The position numbers and the translations under genes are program-made. From CAYOBW01 sp964402115 (GTDB lineage Bacteria > Verrucomicrobiota > Kiritimatiellia > UBA8416 > CAYOBW01): DNA of 26,135 nt. The notes beneath the pieces are model-generated. The model was not told the origin of the DNA, searched no databases, and saw only the letters and a list, made by a program, of their open reading frames with translations. This document shows, in pieces, positions 23,595-26,135 of the stretch. How positions within the stretch are numbered: position 1 is the first letter of the stretch; each line of letters begins with the position of its first letter. The stretch covers positions 1-26,135 of the forward strand of contig CAYOBW010000079.1 of the NCBI GenBank assembly GCA_964402115.1. The letters are read 5' to 3'.

Positions 23595-24689
23595 ATGCGA
23601 TATGCCGTGATCATGGCGGGCGGGGCAGGGACGCGGTTGTGGCCGATGAGCCGTGCGAAGCTTCCCAAACAGCTCATTCCCTTCATTCAGGGGCGGAGCC
23701 TGCTGGATGTTGCCCTGGACCGGCTCGACGACCTCCTGCCGGCGTCCCAGCGCTACGTGTGTGCGTCCGCCGCACACGCCCCGCTGATCCTGGCCGCGCG
23801 CCCCGACCTGGAGGCCGCCCAGTACCTCGGCGAGCCCTGCGGGCGCGACACGCTGAACGCCGTGGGTTTCTCCGCGGCCATCCTGGCGCGTCGCGATCCC
23901 GAGGCCGTGATGGCGGTCTTCACCGCCGACCATGTCATCGAGCCCGTGGACGTCTTCCGGTGCATTGTCGCCCGCGGCTACGCCCTCGTGGAGGCCCACC
24001 CGCGCACGCTGGTCACCTTCGGCATCACGCCGACCGGGCCGGCCACGGGCTATGGCTATCTTGAACTGGCTGACGCCCTGGCGGACGACGCGCGCCTCGT
24101 CCGGCAGTTCCGCGAAAAACCGGCGGCCGATGTCGCCCGGCGCTACTTCGAGGCCGGCGCCGGGGCCTACCTGTGGAACAGCGGCATGTTCGTGTGGCGC
24201 GCGGACACGTTGCTCGATTGCATCCGCCGCTACGAACCTGCCACCTATGCGGGCTTGCAGCGCATCGCCGAGGCGTGGGACACGCCGGCGCGCACGGAGG
24301 TGCTCGCCGACGTCTACCCGACCCTGAAGAAGATCAGCATCGACTTCGCTGTCATGGAGCCGGCCTCGCGGGATCCCCGGGTGTCCGTGGCCGCCATCCC
24401 CATGGCGTTGCGCTGGCTGGACGTCGGCGCGTGGCCGTTCTTCGCCGAGACCTGTTCGCGCGATGCGAACGATAACGCCGTGGCTGCGGCGCGCACGCTG
24501 CTGGTGGACACCCACGGCACGCTGGTGGCTTCCAGCGATCCCACCCATCTCGTGGCGACCATCGGCTGCCGCGACCTCATCGTCATCCACACGCCCGATG
24601 CCACGCTGGTTTGTCCGGCCGCGCGCGCGGAGGAGATCAAGGCGCTGCACAAGCAGGTTGCGGAGCGCTTTGGCGGAGAACTGGTGTAG
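23595..24689 (+). CDS. manC: Mannose-1-phosphate guanylyltransferase
   Basis: A 364-residue nucleotidyltransferase making GDP-mannose for polysaccharide or glycan synthesis. The catalytic signature GGAGTRLWPMSRAKLPKQ begins at residue 9. Others are TADHVIEP, FGITPTGPATGYGYLE, FREKPAADVARRY, LWNSGMFVWRAD, SIDFAVMEPA and WLDVGAW. It is a short, single-domain enzyme without the phosphomannose isomerase domain of bifunctional proteins. GGAGGGGG at 23581-23588 fixes ATG 23595. The gene converges with ispH, four bases separating the two coding ends. Confidence 0.94.
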   Translation: MRYAVIMAGGAGTRLWPMSRAKLPKQLIPFIQGRSLLDVALDRLDDLLPASQRYVCASAAHAPLILAARPDLEAAQYLGEPCGRDTLNAVGFSAAILARRDPEAVMAVFTADHVIEPVDVFRCIVARGYALVEAHPRTLVTFGITPTGPATGYGYLELADALADDARLVRQFREKPAADVARRYFEAGAGAYLWNSGMFVWRADTLLDCIRRYEPATYAGLQRIAEAWDTPARTEVLADVYPTLKKISIDFAVMEPASRDPRVSVAAIPMALRWLDVGAWPFFAETCSRDANDNAVAAARTLLVDTHGTLVASSDPTHLVATIGCRDLIVIHTPDATLVCPAARAEEIKALHKQVAERFGGELV

Positions 24690-24693
24690 GGGG

Positions 24694-25527
24694 CTACACC
24701 CGCTCCAGCGCCACGCGCACGGCATCGATCGCACTCCGCGGCGTCGAGGCGCCGCCAACCAGGCCGGCCGTGCCGTAGGCCCGGAGCTCCGCAACCGGCA
24801 ATTCGTCGGCTGTATCCACGCGAAAAGTGGGCCGCGCGCGGCTGGCGAAGGCCGCCAGGTGCCGCGTGTTCGCGCTGTGCGCGCTCCCCACCACCACCAC
24901 CACGTCCACAAGCTCCAGGAGGGCCGCCAGCTCGTTCTGCCGCCGGCGCGTGGAGGCGCAGATCGTGTCCAGCACGAGCACCTCGCCGAACCGCTCCCGC
25001 ACCCGCGCCGCCACCTCCGCGTAGTTGCCGGGGAACTGCGTGGACTGCGAGACGAGGCAGACGCGATCCAGCGGGGGCAACTCGTCCACGTCGGCCGGTT
25101 TCGTCACCACGTGCCCGTAGCCCTCGGCAAATCCCAGCAACCCCTCGACTTCGGGGTGGTTCTTGTCGCCGTACACCAGCACGGCACAGCCCTGGCGCAC
25201 GTGCCGGCGCACCAGCCCCTGGATGCGGGCGACGTCCGGGCAGGTGGCATCGGCCAGCGGCAGGTTGAGGCTTTGCAGGTAGTGGCGACGCTCGGGGGTG
25301 ATGCCGTGCGCGCGAATCAGCAGCGTGCCGTCGCGCACCGCCGCCGGCTCGTCCGTGGCCTCGATCCCCTCCGCCCGCAGGCTCTCGATCACCTGCCGGT
25401 TATGCACGATCGGGCCGTCGGTATGCACCTTCTCCCCCTGCGCGGCCAGCGAGCGCGCCCGCTCGATGGCCCGCTCCACGCCCCGGCAGAAGCCGGCCGA
25501 ATCTGCCACGATGACCTTCATGGGCAT
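24694..25527 (-). CDS. ispH: 4-hydroxy-3-methylbut-2-enyl diphosphate reductase
   Basis: A 277-residue iron-sulfur enzyme, the last step of the MEP isoprenoid pathway. The three cluster cysteines are C14 (AGFCRGV), C96 (DATCPDV) and C190 (DTICAST). Substrate-site residues are visible in GPIVHN, RAHGITP, DKNHPE (H124, E126) and SQSTQFPG. The SxN segment reads GSAHSANTRHL. GGAG six bases upstream favours the start at 25527 (MPMKV); ATG 25521 (MKV) is also possible and matches common family starts. It lies 37 bases downstream of the YacP-like gene on the same strand and is probably cotranscribed with it. Confidence 0.95.
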   Translation of the reverse strand: MPMKVIVADSAGFCRGVERAIERARSLAAQGEKVHTDGPIVHNRQVIESLRAEGIEATDEPAAVRDGTLLIRAHGITPERRHYLQSLNLPLADATCPDVARIQGLVRRHVRQGCAVLVYGDKNHPEVEGLLGFAEGYGHVVTKPADVDELPPLDRVCLVSQSTQFPGNYAEVAARVRERFGEVLVLDTICASTRRRQNELAALLELVDVVVVVGSAHSANTRHLAAFASRARPTFRVDTADELPVAELRAYGTAGLVGGASTPRSAIDAVRVALERV

Positions 25528-25564
25528 AGCATACTCCGTCCACGCCGCCAGGGGAATGCCCAAA

Positions 25565-26038
25565 TCATCGCGGGAAGCGGTCGCCGAGGCGGGGGCGGAA
25601 GGTCGACAGCGGAGCCTGCGCCCGTTGCCGGCGCTGTTCGCGCGCATCGTCCGCCAGCCAGGCGGCGAACGCCCGGCAGGAGAGCGTTTGCCCTCCGCCG
25701 GCCTCGACCACGCGGGCCTCGGGCCGGTCCGAGGTCACTACGAGGACGCGCAAGGACCGCGGCGCCCGGGCCACCAGGCGCTCGATCACGCTGTCCGCCG
25801 TCGCCGCGGCATCCGCATACACCACCTCCGCGGCGCCGGTGAAGGAGGCATCGCGACCGCCGACCGTGCCGTCGAAGACCAGCGTGACGCGGCCGGCCAG
25901 GCGGCCGGCCAGCCGATCCAGCCGCCGCGCGAGCAGCTGGCGCGCGGCCGCGAAATCGACCGGCCCAGGGTGTTCCGTGATCTCCGGGCAGGCGTGCAGC
26001 AGGTTGTTGCCGTCCACGATCAGCCAATCCGTCTCCAT
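25565..26038 (-). CDS. YacP-like NYN-domain putative nuclease
   Basis: A 157-residue protein of the NYN/PIN-like family seen in YacP (Rae1), an RNA-acting nuclease group. The first strand LIVDGNNLLHA holds the acidic residue and Asn pair. VTLVFDGTVGG, ADSVIERLV and LVVTSDRPEARVVEAGG follow in the family order, and the acidic positions needed for metal binding appear kept. ATG 26038 (METDWLIVDGNN) is chosen because the fold begins there; codons further upstream read as unstructured Pro/His sequence. No clear ribosome site precedes it. A TTGACG box lies at 26069-26074 on the minus strand. Confidence 0.82.
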   Translation of the reverse strand: METDWLIVDGNNLLHACPEITEHPGPVDFAAARQLLARRLDRLAGRLAGRVTLVFDGTVGGRDASFTGAAEVVYADAAATADSVIERLVARAPRSLRVLVVTSDRPEARVVEAGGGQTLSCRAFAAWLADDAREQRRQRAQAPLSTFRPRLGDRFPR

Positions 26039-26135
26039 GCGGCCAAGGATCACACGCGGTGACGGCGCCGTCAAGGGCGCCGGGTGCACGCACGCTCTTG
26101 TATGGCACCGAGAGCCCACCCGTCGCTGCGCAGGG

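Overview
The window is high-GC DNA with strong GGAGG-type ribosome binding sites and mostly intact bacterial genes. Housekeeping genes (rplU-rpmA-obgE, ispH, a GDP-mannose pyrophosphorylase), lipoprotein and signal-peptide genes, a four-helix-bundle gene remnant and a large secreted protein built from ~225-residue repeats fit a Gram-negative bacterium. The repeat protein reminds me most of Planctomycetes/Verrucomicrobia/Lentisphaerae/Kiritimatiellota; that placement is an inference, not a demonstrated fact.

Positions 1-12713 form a long all-plus-strand arsenic/metalloid and thiol-redox island. It opens with the 3' end of an ArsP/DUF318-type permease, a 77-aa CxxC redox protein, a DGC-domain putative zinc-binding protein, a membrane-tethered thioredoxin with a Cys-rich head, a possible 20-codon ORF, and a CcdA-type electron carrier. 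A secreted protein of unknown function follows. Next come an ArsR repressor with a visible promoter/operator, a 54-aa Cys/Lys-rich protein, a P1B heavy-metal ATPase lacking an N-terminal metal-binding domain, and an Acr3 arsenite exporter. A Fic-HTH gene with its own AT-rich control region interrupts the series. A SEC-C protein and a zinc-ribbon/TPR protein then lead by overlapping genes into arsM (arsenite methyltransferase), a 35-codon leftover ORF, arsC (thioredoxin-type arsenate reductase) and a 2[4Fe-4S] ferredoxin, closed by a strong terminator. Together these could import or export, reduce, methylate and extrude arsenic while moving electrons through thiol proteins.

Positions 12773-16324 hold debris and two minus-strand genes: an isolated receiver domain lacking a normal start, and directly upstream of it in the same frame a P2-type cation ATPase. 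Positions 16325-18611 carry a long leader region and the conserved rplU-rpmA-obgE group. Positions 18625-22098 (minus) encode a 1157-aa secreted protein made of five repeats in an A-B-A-B-A' order. The remainder holds a BtuF-like substrate-binding lipoprotein, a small zincin-type metallopeptidase and manC (plus), and ispH and a YacP-like NYN protein (minus).

I saw no rRNA, tRNA, CRISPR array, intact transposase or replication origin. The most promising less-described items are: the clustered Cys-rich 'tags' on separate ars-island proteins; the SEC-C/zinc-ribbon pair coupled to arsM; the four-half-site control region and apparent leaderless start of the Fic gene; and the two-unit higher-order repeat in the 1157-aa protein.
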